DNA of 64,000 nucleotides from Actinobacillus arthritidis (lineage in GTDB: Bacteria > Pseudomonadota > Gammaproteobacteria > Enterobacterales > Pasteurellaceae), in NCBI RefSeq assembly GCF_029774155.1, contig NZ_CP103833.1:1612001-1676000 (forward strand). Direction: 5' to 3'. Below, piece by piece: positions 1 to 11,178 of this stretch (position 1 is the stretch's first letter; each line of letters begins with the position of its first letter). The translations under genes and the position numbers were made by a program. The notes under the pieces are model-generated. The model was not told where the DNA came from, did no database searches, and saw nothing but the letters and a program-made list of their open reading frames with translations.

Positions 1-972
1 GTGGGTTATTTCGCCCATAAATATGGGCGTATTGATCGTATCGAATCACACAATGAATACTGGCTTGAACTGGATGCTAAATTGCGTACTGATTTCAATG
101 TGTTCGGTTATAAAAACGAGGATATGCTCATAATTAAAACCAAAGCACAAATGAAAGAAGTGTTTCGCAAAGCCGGTTTAAAAGTGGCGAAAGGTCGTGT
201 TTTTAAAGACGAGCAGGACGCACGTAAATTAGCAAAAGAGTTAAAATTCCCTGTCATTATTAAGCCGAACTCCGGTGTTGGTGCATCAGATACTTATAAA
301 GTACGTAACGAAAGCCAATTAAACGACTTTTTCGCCGTGCAGAATCCGCAAGTCGAATATATTATGGAAGAATTTATTGATGGCGATATCGTGACCTTTG
401 ACGGTTTAACCGATCACGAAGGTAATATCGTGTTCTATTCCAGCCTTGAATATTCCGAAGCAGTTTTAGATACGGTAGAAAAAGACGGTGATATGTTTTA
501 TTACGTACCACGTGAAATTTCACCGAAATTAGTCGAATTAGGCAAAATTTGTGTTGAAGCCTTTAAAGTGCGTGAACGTTTCTTCCACTTTGAATTTTTC
601 CGTGTGAAAAAAACCGGCGAATTATTACCGCTTGAAATCAACTGCCGTCCACCGGGTGGTTTAACCATCGATATGTGGAACTATGCGAACGATTTTGATG
701 TGTTCCGAGAATATGCCAATATCGTGACGGAAAACCAATTCTATGCAGATATTACCCATCCGTGGAATGTCGTATATATCTCACGTAAAGCGAACCAAAA
801 TTATCTGAACAGCATTGAAGACGTTTGCCATAAATATGCCGACAATATTATCAGCGTACAAACCGTACCGGGCGTGTTTGCCAAAATTATGGGCGAACAC
901 GGCATTTTAGTCCGTACCGAAACCATGGAACAATTACGTGAAATTGTCCGTTTTGCACAACAAAAACAGTAA
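1..972 (+). CDS. ATP-grasp domain ligase, probably 5' partial
   Basis: ATP-grasp enzyme of the carbamoyl-phosphate-synthase-like carboxylate-amine ligase type. Visible marks are the nucleotide-binding segment KPNSGVGASDTYK (about residues 87-99), the acidic stretch YIMEEFIDGD, and the metal-binding EINCRPPGG near residue 213, typical of ATP-grasp folds. The frame is open from the first base, where GTG could be a start, but no upstream sequence or ribosome binding site can be seen; the gene probably begins before the window. The substrate cannot be deduced. The esterase gene follows after 11 bp behind a clear ribosome binding site, so the two are probably co-transcribed and may act in one pathway. 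Family call is secure, function unknown. Confidence 0.8.
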   Translation: MGYFAHKYGRIDRIESHNEYWLELDAKLRTDFNVFGYKNEDMLIIKTKAQMKEVFRKAGLKVAKGRVFKDEQDARKLAKELKFPVIIKPNSGVGASDTYKVRNESQLNDFFAVQNPQVEYIMEEFIDGDIVTFDGLTDHEGNIVFYSSLEYSEAVLDTVEKDGDMFYYVPREISPKLVELGKICVEAFKVRERFFHFEFFRVKKTGELLPLEINCRPPGGLTIDMWNYANDFDVFREYANIVTENQFYADITHPWNVVYISRKANQNYLNSIEDVCHKYADNIISVQTVPGVFAKIMGEHGILVRTETMEQLREIVRFAQQKQ

Positions 973-983
973 AGGAGCTAACC

Positions 984-1736
984 ATGCATTTTGAAAGAAG
1001 AAATCATTGGAGTGGTAAATTAGGTCGTGAAATGCACTTTAATGTGTACGGTCATGCCGGTAAACCGGTAATAGTGTTTCCTTCCTCGGGAGGTAATCAA
1101 AACGAATACGGTAACTTCGGTATGATTGAGGCTTGCCGTGAATTTATTGATCGTGGTTTAATCAAATTTTACACACCAGATTCTTATGATAGCGAATCGT
1201 GGTTGGCATTACATAAATCTGGCCACGATATGGCGTTGGCACATAACGCTTACGACCGTTATATTGTCCACGAATTAGTGCCGTTAATTCGCCACGAAGC
1301 AAATTGGAACGGTACGATGATCGCCACCGGTCGCAGTATGGGCGCATTCCATTCGGTCAATTTTGCACTTCGTCACCCAGATCTGTTTGATACTACGATT
1401 GCACTGAGTGGCGTTTATGATGCTCGTTTCTTTACCGGTGAATTTTATGGCGATCCAACGGTATATTTTAATTCGTCTATTGATTCGCTTTGGGGACAAA
1501 ATGATGATTGGTTCTTAAATCGTTACCGTCAAAATCATTTTATTATTGCGGTCGGACAAGGTGCTTGGGAAGAACAACACGTGGAAGACACTCGCCGTTT
1601 ACAAGAAGCGTTTAATGCGAAAAACATTCCGGCTTGGTTCGATTATTGGGGACATGACGTTGAACACGACTGGCCGTCATGGCGTAAAATGATGTCATAT
1701 TTCTTAGCTAAATTAGCGGAACAACATATTATCTAG
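984..1736 (+). CDS. Alpha/beta-hydrolase esterase family protein
   Basis: 250-residue alpha/beta-hydrolase of the esterase D-like family. The nucleophile elbow is GRSMGAF (about residues 115-121, Ser in the GxSxG-like position). The likely acid and base lie in the C-terminal part, around WGHDVEHDW with its His residues. No signal peptide is visible, so it is probably cytoplasmic. The start has a strong AAAGGAG ribosome binding site. It follows the ATP-grasp gene by 11 bp and is closed by a terminator, so the pair looks like the end of one operon. A second hydrolase of similar fold lies at 25.1 kb. Substrate unknown. Confidence 0.85.
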   Translation: MHFERRNHWSGKLGREMHFNVYGHAGKPVIVFPSSGGNQNEYGNFGMIEACREFIDRGLIKFYTPDSYDSESWLALHKSGHDMALAHNAYDRYIVHELVPLIRHEANWNGTMIATGRSMGAFHSVNFALRHPDLFDTTIALSGVYDARFFTGEFYGDPTVYFNSSIDSLWGQNDDWFLNRYRQNHFIIAVGQGAWEEQHVEDTRRLQEAFNAKNIPAWFDYWGHDVEHDWPSWRKMMSYFLAKLAEQHII

Positions 1737-1766
1737 CAATTAAAAACCGGCTTAAATTTATCATAC

Positions 1767-1801
1767 AAAAAAGCAGAACTTATAAAAAGTTCTGCTTTTT
1801 T
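1767..1801 (+). terminator. Rho-independent terminator after the esterase
   Basis: Perfect inverted repeat with arms AAAAAAGCAGAACTT and AAGTTCTGCTTTTTT separated by a short loop, ending in a T run. It closes the ATP-grasp/esterase unit and, being symmetric, may work in both directions. Confidence 0.85.
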
Positions 1802-1903
1802 AACAGTAAGTTAAAGTGTTTTTTCAGAAAAATTTCTACTTTAATCGGAATAAATAGCTATGATAGACTGCACTTAATTTTTATGATTCAGAGATATATC
1901 ACT

Positions 1904-3139
1904 ATGCAAATGCTTACCCTCGCTCAACAAGCTAAAACCGCCAGTGTCGAACTTGCTCAATTCGGAAGCGTTCAAAAAAACCAAGCACTTCTTACCATTG
2001 CCGAACAATTGGAACAACGCTCGGCGGAAATCCTTGCCGCTAATGCCAAAGATATTGAATTTGCAAAAAATCAGGGAATTTCGACCGCTATCATCGACCG
2101 TTTGTTATTAAACGAAAGCCGTCTACAAGGTATTGCTAATGATGTGCGTAACGTGGCAAAGCTTGCTGATCCGGTTGGGCAAGTGATTGACGGTGGTGTG
2201 TTAAATTCAGGGCTGAAAATTGAACGTCAGCGTGTACCGCTCGGGGTTATTCTTACGATTTATGAAGCACGTCCGAACGTAACGATTGATGTCGCTTCTC
2301 TCTGTTTAAAAACCGGCAATGCGGTCATTTTACGTGGTGGCAAAGAAACCAAATTCACCAATGCGGTGTTAGTGGAAGTGGTGCAACAAGCGTTGAAAAC
2401 TGCCGGTTTACCGAAACTGGCGGTTCAGGCGGTTACTGATCCGGATCGTGCTTTATTACTCGAATTATTAAAACTCGATCGTTACATTGATATGGTGATC
2501 CCTCGTGGCGGTGCCGGTTTGCATCAGTTCTGTAAAGAGAACTCGACCATTCCGGTCATTGTCGGTGGGATCGGTGTTTGTCATATGTTTGTCGAAAAAA
2601 GTGCCGACCAACAAAAAGCGTTAGAATTGATTGCCAATGCCAAAACGCAACGCCCAAGCACTTGTAACACGCTCGAAACCTTATTAGTTGAAAAAGCAAT
2701 AGCGGTCGAATTTTTACCGAAACTTGCAAATCGTATGAAAGCATTAGGCGTGACATTACATACCGATGATTTGCAAAAAACTGAGGGAATTGAACCGCTT
2801 GATCAAGCAAGAATGCGTCAAGAATGGCTCTCGTTAGATTTAAATGTGGTGGTGGTCGATAACTTAGCTAAGGCGGTGGAACATATTCGTGAATACGGCT
2901 CGCAACATTCGGAAGCCATTCTGACTTCTGATTATCAACTGGCGCGTCAATTTGTCGCTCAAGTTGATGCGGCAGTCTATATCAATGCTAGCACCCGTTT
3001 TACTGACGGCGGTGAATTCGGTTTAGGGGCAGAAGTGGCAGTAAGTACCCAAAAACTGCACGCACGAGGTCCAATGGGCTTAGAGGCGCTCACCACCTAC
3101 AAATGGGTCTGTGAAGGGGATTATTTGGTGAGAAAATAA
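1904..3139 (+). CDS. proA: Gamma-glutamyl phosphate reductase ProA
   Basis: Second enzyme of proline synthesis; reduces gamma-glutamyl phosphate to glutamate 5-semialdehyde with NADPH in the cytoplasm. Family hallmarks include [18 protein letters not shown], the catalytic-cysteine region [13 protein letters not shown], and the C-terminal [20 protein letters not shown]. The chosen ATG gives 411 residues and aligns with the usual ProA N-terminus ([12 protein letters not shown] against E. coli AAKQASYKLAQ); an in-frame ATG at 1883 would add seven residues without family support. No proB is adjacent. It stands alone behind a terminator, and the YihY gene follows 19 bp later, so they may share a transcript. 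Confidence 0.95.
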   Translation: MQMLTLAQQAKTASVELAQFGSVQKNQALLTIAEQLEQRSAEILAANAKDIEFAKNQGISTAIIDRLLLNESRLQGIANDVRNVAKLADPVGQVIDGGVLNSGLKIERQRVPLGVILTIYEARPNVTIDVASLCLKTGNAVILRGGKETKFTNAVLVEVVQQALKTAGLPKLAVQAVTDPDRALLLELLKLDRYIDMVIPRGGAGLHQFCKENSTIPVIVGGIGVCHMFVEKSADQQKALELIANAKTQRPSTCNTLETLLVEKAIAVEFLPKLANRMKALGVTLHTDDLQKTEGIEPLDQARMRQEWLSLDLNVVVVDNLAKAVEHIREYGSQHSEAILTSDYQLARQFVAQVDAAVYINASTRFTDGGEFGLGAEVAVSTQKLHARGPMGLEALTTYKWVCEGDYLVRK

Positions 3140-3158
3140 ATTAAAAGCTAACGAATAT

Positions 3159-3989
3159 ATGTTTTTATCACTACCGCTTTTTCTTAAATTGTTGCTCAAA
3201 CGTTGGAAAATTCACAATATTCCGGTTTCAGCCGGCTACTTAACTTACAGTACAACATTAGCGATTGTGCCGTTGGTTATGGTGGTATTTTCTATTTTTA
3301 CCGCTTTTCCTCTCTTTCAAGAAGCGACCGAGCAACTGAAAACACTAATTTACGATAACTTTGCTCCAAATGCCGGAGATATGGTTGAAGAATATATTGA
3401 TCTATTTGTGGCAAACTCAAAAAAAATGGGGATAGTGAGTACAATCGGTTTAGTCGTGGTTGCTCTAATGCTGATTAAAAGCATTGATGAAACGCTTAAT
3501 AAAATGTGGCGTAACCATCGCAAGCGGTCGATTTTTATCTCTTTTTTGCTATATGCCGTCATTTTATTTATCGCACCGTTACTTGCCGGCGGTAGCATTG
3601 CGATTAGCTCATATGTCTTTTCAATGGCAATTTTTAATGGTGAGGGATTATTATCCTTTAGCCAATATCTTCTGCAATACGCTCCTTTTGTACTAATTTG
3701 GCTACTGTTTACGAGTGTTTATTGGCTTGTGCCAAACACTCAAGTCAACATTTTTCACGCTATGATAGGGGCAATTATTGCGGCTATCTTTTTCACCTTA
3801 GGTAAACAGGCGTTTATTTGGTACATTACCACTTTTCCGTCTTATCAAGCGATTTACGGTGCTTTGGCGGTATTGCCGATTATGTTGCTATGGATTCATC
3901 TGAGCTGGCAAGTCGTGTTAATCGGCGGATTAATTACTTCAACATTGAATGTATATAGTGAAATGAAAAAAGGAAAACTCAATTTATGA
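3159..3989 (+). CDS. YihY/BrkB family inner membrane protein
   Basis: 276-residue multi-pass membrane protein of the YihY (formerly ribonuclease BN/BrkB) family. About six hydrophobic segments are visible, with the family-typical N-terminal motif [16 protein letters not shown] and a C-terminal [19 protein letters not shown]. Family members are inner-membrane proteins without a firmly established role; the old assignment as tRNA-processing RNase BN was wrong. Its stop overlaps the dtd start (ATGA), so the two are translationally coupled, an order common in this family. No disruption is seen. Confidence 0.9.
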   Translation: MFLSLPLFLKLLLKRWKIHNIPVSAGYLTYSTTLAIVPLVMVVFSIFTAFPLFQEATEQLKTLIYDNFAPNAGDMVEEYIDLFVANSKKMGIVSTIGLVVVALMLIKSIDETLNKMWRNHRKRSIFISFLLYAVILFIAPLLAGGSIAISSYVFSMAIFNGEGLLSFSQYLLQYAPFVLIWLLFTSVYWLVPNTQVNIFHAMIGAIIAAIFFTLGKQAFIWYITTFPSYQAIYGALAVLPIMLLWIHLSWQVVLIGGLITSTLNVYSEMKKGKLNL

Positions 3990-4421
3990 TCGCACTTATC
4001 CAACGTGTAAAATGGGCAAAAGTAGAAGTTGAAAATCAAATCGTCGGCGAGATTACACAGGGTTTATTAGTATTACTCGGTGTAGAGCAAGGCGATGATC
4101 AAGCCAAAGCGGATAAACTACTGGAAAAAGTATTAAACTATCGGGTCTTTTCCGATGAACAAGGCAAAATGAATTTAAACGTACAGCAAGCTGGCGGTAG
4201 TCTATTAGTGGTATCGCAATTTACTTTAGTCGCCGATACCAACAAAGGTTTACGCCCAAGTTTTTCACGTGGTGCGACCCCTCAGGAAGCCAATGCGTTA
4301 TACGAATATTTTCATCAGCAAGCCGCTCAGAAAATCCATACTCAAACCGGACAATTTGCGAGCAGATATGCAAGTTAGCTTACAAAATGATGGCCCAGTA
4401 ACCTTTTGGTTACAGGTATAA
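3986..4421 (+). pseudogene. dtd: D-aminoacyl-tRNA deacylase Dtd, frameshifted near the 3' end
   Basis: Dtd hydrolyses D-aminoacyl-tRNAs (and mischarged Gly-tRNA-Ala), recycling tRNA. The frame starts with [16 protein letters not shown] and holds the active-site SQFTL motif. It stops at 4378 after 130 residues because of one extra base in GCGAGCA at 4358-4364. Removing it restores [18 protein letters not shown] and a stop at 4419-4421, giving the canonical 144 residues. The lost tail contains the Gly-cisPro motif (NDGPVT) that is essential for chiral proofreading, so the sequence as written would encode an inactive enzyme. A sequencing error is the simpler explanation. Confidence 0.88.
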
Positions 4422-4424
4422 AAT

Positions 4425-4456
4425 AAAGCCTAGTCAATTTTATAGACTAGGCTTTT
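4425..4456. terminator. Bidirectional terminator between dtd and the pitrilysin gene
   Basis: Inverted repeat AAAGCCTAGTC ... GACTAGGCTTTT between two convergent genes, with A and T runs on either side, so it can end both transcripts. Confidence 0.8.
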
Positions 4457-4477
4457 CTCTCAATACACTCTTCTCAT

Positions 4478-7439
4478 TTAATAGTATTTAATTGGGAATT
4501 GTTTTTGGATTTTTTCAATACTCTCCACTTTTTCATAACCTGCCGGTTTCACCGCATCTTCCGCTTTGGCTTTAGTACCTAATGCTTGGCTGATAAACAC
4601 AAAACCTTGCTGTTCAATTACCGTGTGTTTATAAAAATCCACAATATCCTGTCGAGTCAGCTGTTTTACCGCCTCAATCATTTTTGCTCGTTGATCAAAC
4701 AGATCATTACGACGATTAAAGTCAAATGTGAATTGTGAAAACTCTTGGCTTAATGATTCCGGCTTACGCTGTAATTTCTCGATTAAACTCTCACGATATT
4801 TAACAAATTCTTGCTCAGATAAAGCGGTCAATTTTGCTAAACTTTCTGCAAAAAAGCGTTGATTATGTTGCATAATGCCAGCAGGTGTTGTGTTCGGACT
4901 CTGAACCATAAAACGCATGCCAGATGTTTTACCTAACTTAGCACTGCTTGCTGACACCACATAACCTAGTTGTTTCTCGGTGCGTAAATCATCAAAATAC
5001 CAACGGCCGATAATATCTCGCAACAAACTTGCTCTCGCAGAACCAGCAAGTTCATCATAACCTTTAGCAAGATAAATAATGCTGAGTGCATTATCTTCGT
5101 GTGGTACATTCTTAATGTAATTTAACTTACGAACGCTATCGTTCAGATCTAAATAACGCCCTCTACCTCGTTCCGTTTCACTATTTTTGATAATGCCATT
5201 AATTTCGGTTGCCAAGTTTTCCACCTGTTTATTAGTCAGATTACCGACTGATAAAATGCTTAACCCGGTTGATTTTGCTAACAATTTTTCACGAATTAGC
5301 TTCACATCATTAAGCGTCACCTCATTTAATACTTTACGCTGTTTATCTTCTTCAAAATACGGATAATCCGTAAAATTAGCAATGACTTGGTTTGCTTGAG
5401 TAAGACTACTTTCCTTACTTAAACCATCTAATGCCTCAACAGCTCTTTGTTTCGCTTGCGATAAAACTGCTTCACTTAATTCAAAAGTTTTAAACTGGAT
5501 CAGTGTATCACCAATTAATTTCGCTAAGTGTTGAGTATAACCTTCCGCTTCAATCGAAATTCCATTCGGATAAGGATTAACTTCTGCTTGCATACCGGCT
5601 ACCGCGGTTTGGAAAGCAAGTTTTGTTTGTGCCAAATCATTCATATAACCTAATAAAGTGGCACTGACCGCTTCTTTTAACTCATCATTTCTCGGCATAA
5701 CGGATAAGCTGACCGACACGATTGCCTTTGGATCTTGAGCAAAATATTGACTCGGCATTGCATAAATCGCTTTACCTTCATTGCTTACTAATGCTTTTGG
5801 TACTTTACGTTCATTCGTTGGTTGAATAAGCGAAAAATCAGTCACAAAATAAGGATTTAGCTCTGGTAATTTAAGCGACGGATTTTTACTGAAATCCAGC
5901 CATTGCTTTTTCTCGGTATCACTAAATCTTCTAACACTATAACCGGCTTCAAAATACGGTGTTTTTTTATCGGTTTTTGCCTGTTCGGAAACCAACAAAA
6001 TGCGTGCATTATCTAGTGTCATTGCCTCCAATTTAGCTTTTATCGCTTCACGGTCCATTGTGCTGACGATATAGGACGAATCTAAAATATGCTCGACCGG
6101 ATAATGCAACATTTGTTCTGCAAGTGCTTCAATATAGTTACCGTTCTTCTCCACTTGTAAATGTTGGAAATCCTGTTTTAAGCTCTCACGCACTTCATTG
6201 AAATAACTTTCCTGAACACCCTCCTTTTTCACTTGTTCGATTTGTTGAAAAATCAATGAAATCACTTTATCTTGTTCCGCCAATCCCTTATCAGTTAACG
6301 CAACATAAAAAGTAAAATCACCACGGTTACGGCTGACATTCGCACTCGGTACGGCGAAAATTCCACTATCGGATAAACCTTGTTTAATTAAGTAATCGGA
6401 AAGCGTTCCTTCAGTATTATTACTAAAAACATATGCCAAATATTCGCCGGTTTTATGGACAAACTTGTCTTCGTCATTCGGCATATCAAATGAAACGGAC
6501 AATAATTTGGTCGGTTGCACCGGTTTATATTCAATCAACACACCTTTATCTTCCGCACGAAAGAATGGCATATCTACTGTGGGTACAGCTAGTCGCTTAT
6601 TCTGCATTTTTCCTAAAGTACGTTCAGCTAAAGCGACTAATTGTTCGATGGATTGATTGGAATAGAGTACGGCTTTAACTAAATTGGCAGAATAATAACG
6701 CTGATAAAACCGCTCTAATTCTGTTTGTAATTTACTATCCGATTTATCCGATAAAGTTTGATTATTTCCGACCGCAAACTTGGTGATCGGGTGAGCTGGA
6801 TTAGCGGTGGCTAAATTCACACTATGCAATAAATGCCCGTCACTCGATTTTGCTCGCACCATTTCCGCATTAACCGCATTGACTTCTTTTTTCGCATTAC
6901 TTTCTGATAATAATGGCTGGGCAAACGCATCCGCCAAACGAGCGACCGCTTCATCAAATGCATTATTATTTACCTCCAAATAATAAGCTGTACGATCGGA
7001 AGTGGTTGAAGCATTGTTATAGCCACCGTTTTTCGTCAAAAACTGATCTAAACTATTAGTTTCAGGGAACTGCTTTGATCCCATTAAGATCATATGTTCC
7101 AAATAGTGTGCTAGCCCTTCTGCTGCTACGCGGATCTTCCATTGAACCGATTGGTAAAGCTAACGACATTAACGATTTATTCGCTTTGTCATCAGAAATG
7201 AGCAAAACTGTCATACCGTTTTGCAAACGAATCGCTTGATAAATCGCTTTATCATTCGGGCTTTTATTAATTGTTTGTCGCAAGACTTCAAAACCGGCTG
7301 TTTTTACCGGCAACATTATTCGTTCACCAGAAGCGGTCTGATTTTGCAAATTATTTGCCAATGTTGGCTGTATTATCCCCAATACAAAAGTTGCGGATAA
7401 TGCGTAACTTATGGCACGAGAAATCATCTTCTTTCTCAT
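4478..7439 (-). pseudogene. ptrA: Pitrilysin-type M16 metalloprotease (protease III), frameshifted
   Basis: Periplasmic zinc protease of the insulinase/M16 family, about 986 residues when the frame is repaired, matching the family. The N-terminal frame (from 7439) has a signal peptide and reads up to PIGSMEDP. The second frame holds EGLAHYLEHMILMGS with the inverted zinc motif HxxEH, then the rest of both M16 halves to the stop at 4478. One extra base in about 7110-7133 separates the frames, so the zinc site is split from the start. The ATG overlaps the recC stop (ATGA), as in the enterobacterial recC-ptrA-recB order, but no recB follows here; a terminator and dtd do. Confidence 0.88.
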
Positions 7440-10400
7440 CTTTTCTCCTTAATTTTGGCTTTTTTTGGTTTGCTTTGTTGCATTAATTCAAACCATTCCA
7501 AGGTTGTGGTATGAATTTCAGCATAATCTAATTGCGAACTCTGTTGTAATATTCGTTGCAAGTAACTCCCCTCAAAATACTGTTTATCCATTAATGCTAA
7601 TAATTGTTGCTGACAATATTCCTCAATGGTTTGTTCCTCAGACTGCCTTTCAAAATAATTATCCAGACCTTCCCAAATTCCGAAGGTTAATTTTCTAAAA
7701 GCGGCTAAATAAGCAACAACATAAGTGTGTAATTGCGAACGAGCTTGTTCCGTACTAATTTGACTAAATTGGAAGATTTCCGCTCCGTCTTTATTCCGTG
7801 TAATTGCCTTCAGATCTATATTTAAGTCTTGAGCTTTAATGACTAAATAAAAAATCCATAAACGGATATAATCCTTATCTTTCAAGCTACTTACTTTCCA
7901 AAATACAATTTCATTGGCAAATTTGTTTTGGATATTACCGAATAAGCGGATTTTAAGCTGGTTAACTTCAAATAATTGCTCAATGTCTAAAATATCGCTC
8001 TCGCCTAAATAAGGCAAAATGAGTTCTCGTAATTCATTAACCGAATCTTCTAAATCTCGCACTGAAACTTTAGCAAAATTCGCTATCGGCAAGTTTCCTT
8101 TTAATTGTTCTTGCTTAAAAAATGCCTCTCTTTCTGCCGGTTCCAACGTAACTAAATGTTGACGTAATTGGTAGTCATCCAACTTATTAAGCGAGAATTT
8201 CTCACTTTCTTCGATACTTTCTTCGTTGTTACGGAAATAAACCCCCAACTGATGATTAAAGAAATATTTAATCGGGTTACTCACAAAGGCAATTAAATCT
8301 TCAAGATTGATTTCTGTCGGTATCTCGCCTTTTAAGTCCAACGGTTTATACAGAAAATCGGCTAATGATTCGTACGCTTGATCCAATAACCACTCTTTAT
8401 CGAAAGAAGCATATTCTGCGGTAAAGTTCTTAGGGCTAAATACAGTAAGCGGTTGTTTTACCACCATTTTTTGTAAAAATAATGACTCGGAGAACCGTTC
8501 ATTTTCGCTGACTTGCAAACGTGAGGATTCGGTCAGATGCTCTGCCAAATAGTCTAATAATTGTGAAACCAATACCGAAGGCAAACGTTGTTTATTATTC
8601 GTAGCCGATTGTCCGATATAGCTCAAATAGAAAATCTCTTGAGCAGAAAGCAAAGCCTCTAAAAATAAATAACGGTCATCATCACGTCTAGCACGGTCGC
8701 CTCGTTTCGGTGCATATTGCATTAAATCGAAACTATTCACCGAATGCTGACGAGGAAAATCCGCTTCGTTCATCCCCAATAAACAAACCACTTTAAACGG
8801 AATGGCTCGCATCGGTAATAAAGTACAGAAATTAACTTTACCGGCTAAGAAATGTAAACTGTTTTGTTGTTGATTTAGCTTATCCTCTAGTAATAAACGA
8901 ATGATTTCAATACCGATACTTTCGGTAAATTTAGCCTGTTCAGCTTTATTTACTACCTCATTTAACGTTTCATTCAATAGCAATATGGCATCTAAACTAT
9001 CATCTGATTCTTGATAAAACTCGCCGATGAGCATTTGAACACGGGCTTGCCACTCACTGACCGTATGATCTTGCTGAATAAACTCATACCAAGCGGTCAG
9101 ATTTTCAATAAATTTTGCTAAAAAGCCGACCAATGTTGCGGATAAACCATAACTCTCATTAAAGGCAATACTATCCTGCCAAATACCGGATTCCTCTTTT
9201 AAACTGGTCCCTAGCAATAAACGGGTTAAGCCGTTCTCCCACGCATTATGATTTTGCCAATCGTCTTGCTGAATATTCAAACCAAAACGAATGCCGACTT
9301 GGTTAATCCAATCTCGTAAAATTTGTAGATCTTGTTCTTGTAAATGAAAACGTGTACGAAGGGCATTAACATCCAATAAATCTAATAATGATTCCGCATT
9401 AAAATTACTTTCTTTCAAATTCAACAGTGTTAAAAAACTGGCAATAATCGGATCAATAGCGGTCACTTTTTGGTCAGAAAGTGTAAAAGGGATATATCGC
9501 TTATCGCCTCTTTCATAACGGGCAAACACTGCATTAATATAAGGTGCATATTTATCAATATCCGCTGACATTACAATAATATCTTTGGGCGTGAGTGCAG
9601 GATTCTGCTCGAACATCTGCAGTAATTTATTATGTAGCACTTCCACTTCTCGCATCACACTATGGCAGGAATGGATTTGTATTGACTGATCCTGTTCAGC
9701 AAGCTCAAAGCATTGTTCATTATTAAAATGTAAAATGGCATTTTTTAATTTGGTCAAATTTGAGTCGCCAGCATATTCATCAAAAACATCAATCGTATTA
9801 TCCGGTTCTTGTTCAACTAATTGTGCTAAAAACTCACGACCTTGCTTACCCCACATTGTCAGCAACTGATTACCTTGTTCCGCTAATAACGCATCAAGAT
9901 CTTGCCGAGAAAGTTGCTGTTTTAACGCCAGTTTCTCCAAACTTTTATCTTCAACACTATCCGCCCAATATTCTTGGCTCGGATCTAAAAAGAACAAGTA
10001 AATATCACAATGCTCACTCAGTTTCTTTAATACTGCAAGTTGTGTCGCCGGTAACGAGGAAATCCCAAACACAAAAATACGCTTAGGTAATTTAGCTTGT
10101 TCTGCTTCGCTCAAATTATCCAATTTATCAAAATATTGTTGTTGCAAATAAGCACGATGAGAAGTCATAAACACTTTTTCGTCACTATCCGCCTTAATAT
10201 CTTCCACTAATGCGTTCCATAATGTCGCCTGCCAACGTAAGTTCGCCAAAATATCTTGCTCATTTTTCTCTTGAAACGCGGCAGTTAAAATTTCCTTTAA
10301 TACCGTTTCAATCTGACCGCTTTCCCAATGTACTAACCAATGCGGACGATAAACTAAATATTGGTCAAAAAGATCAGCAATTTTGCCGGCTAATTGATAT

Positions 10401-10777
10401 AACTTTAACTGATACTGACGCATATCTTTATTTAGATAAAGATTTAACGGTTCAAACTCCGATTGATGCAAATAACTTGGAATTAATCGCATTAAACGCC
10501 AAGTGACACGCTCTCTTTCAAAAATATTCTCTTTAGGTAGCTCTGGAAACAGCACACGATATTGTTGCCATAAAAAACTGGTTGGAAATGGAAATTGATA
10601 ATTCCCAGCAATACCAGTTTGATCGGCAATTTGCATTTGTAGCCATTGTGCCATACCGACACTTTGTACTAATACAGTTTCCGGTTCAAACGGATTGGGA
10701 TTCGGATCATTTTGTTGTAAACGGATAAGTAACGTAGCTAAAGATGAAAGTTTTTGAGAGAAAAAGACGGTGAACAT
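7436..10777 (-). CDS. recC: Exodeoxyribonuclease V gamma subunit RecC
   Basis: RecC subunit of the RecBCD helicase-nuclease, which processes double-strand DNA ends and recognises Chi-like sequences. It is 1113 residues, near the E. coli length of 1122. The N-terminus MFTVFFSQKLSSLATLL and internal VQSVGMAQWLQMQIAD match the RecC family. The ATG at 10777 is chosen because AAGGAG lies seven bases upstream; a longer in-frame start at 10798 has no such signal. It follows the comNOPQ operon by about 100 bp on the same strand, as in Haemophilus influenzae (HI0938-HI0942), and overlaps ptrA by four bases. Confidence 0.93.
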   Translation of the reverse strand: MFTVFFSQKLSSLATLLIRLQQNDPNPNPFEPETVLVQSVGMAQWLQMQIADQTGIAGNYQFPFPTSFLWQQYRVLFPELPKENIFERERVTWRLMRLIPSYLHQSEFEPLNLYLNKDMRQYQLKLYQLAGKIADLFDQYLVYRPHWLVHWESGQIETVLKEILTAAFQEKNEQDILANLRWQATLWNALVEDIKADSDEKVFMTSHRAYLQQQYFDKLDNLSEAEQAKLPKRIFVFGISSLPATQLAVLKKLSEHCDIYLFFLDPSQEYWADSVEDKSLEKLALKQQLSRQDLDALLAEQGNQLLTMWGKQGREFLAQLVEQEPDNTIDVFDEYAGDSNLTKLKNAILHFNNEQCFELAEQDQSIQIHSCHSVMREVEVLHNKLLQMFEQNPALTPKDIIVMSADIDKYAPYINAVFARYERGDKRYIPFTLSDQKVTAIDPIIASFLTLLNLKESNFNAESLLDLLDVNALRTRFHLQEQDLQILRDWINQVGIRFGLNIQQDDWQNHNAWENGLTRLLLGTSLKEESGIWQDSIAFNESYGLSATLVGFLAKFIENLTAWYEFIQQDHTVSEWQARVQMLIGEFYQESDDSLDAILLLNETLNEVVNKAEQAKFTESIGIEIIRLLLEDKLNQQQNSLHFLAGKVNFCTLLPMRAIPFKVVCLLGMNEADFPRQHSVNSFDLMQYAPKRGDRARRDDDRYLFLEALLSAQEIFYLSYIGQSATNNKQRLPSVLVSQLLDYLAEHLTESSRLQVSENERFSESLFLQKMVVKQPLTVFSPKNFTAEYASFDKEWLLDQAYESLADFLYKPLDLKGEIPTEINLEDLIAFVSNPIKYFFNHQLGVYFRNNEESIEESEKFSLNKLDDYQLRQHLVTLEPAEREAFFKQEQLKGNLPIANFAKVSVRDLEDSVNELRELILPYLGESDILDIEQLFEVNQLKIRLFGNIQNKFANEIVFWKVSSLKDKDYIRLWIFYLVIKAQDLNIDLKAITRNKDGAEIFQFSQISTEQARSQLHTYVVAYLAAFRKLTFGIWEGLDNYFERQSEEQTIEEYCQQQLLALMDKQYFEGSYLQRILQQSSQLDYAEIHTTTLEWFELMQQSKPKKAKIKEKR

Positions 10778-10881
10778 AGAAACTCCTTGTGTAACCAAAA
10801 GATTTTCTACTAAAAACCCAACGGATTCAATCTCTTTCCTTGCTCGACAATCGGTCGTTTTTTACTCGTTTTTGTAACATC

Positions 10882-11178
10882 TTATTCAAAAATAACCGCC
10901 TGCCCAAGTGGAAACTTCACTTGAATCTTTCCGGTTTTACATTCAATCTGAAAAGTAATGCGATTTTGTATGATTTGTTTCTCACAAGGCTTATTGGCTA
11001 ATCTAAGGGCAATCTGATTTTCTATAATCTGCAACGCTTGCTGGTGCTGATAATGAGTATTAATTTTGGCTATCTGACGCTGTTGCCAATTGGAAAAACT
11101 CAGCCAAATCAATGCAAATAATGTAAGACCAACTAACACACTCAACAACGTTTCCGCCGTATATAACTTATTTCGCAT
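10882..11178 (-). CDS. comQ: Competence pseudopilin-like protein ComQ
   Basis: 98-residue protein with one N-terminal hydrophobic segment (ETLLSVLVGLTLFALIWLSF) preceded by a short charged leader, resembling a type IV prepilin N-terminus (Glu then hydrophobic helix). It is the last gene of a four-gene run corresponding by order and size to H. influenzae comNOPQ, needed for DNA uptake. It overlaps comP by 11 bp, so translation is coupled. After its TAA the same frame stays open for 23 more codons to a TAG at 10810, which is curious but unproven. The call rests on synteny more than similarity. Confidence 0.7.
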   Translation of the reverse strand: MRNKLYTAETLLSVLVGLTLFALIWLSFSNWQQRQIAKINTHYQHQQALQIIENQIALRLANKPCEKQIIQNRITFQIECKTGKIQVKFPLGQAVIFE

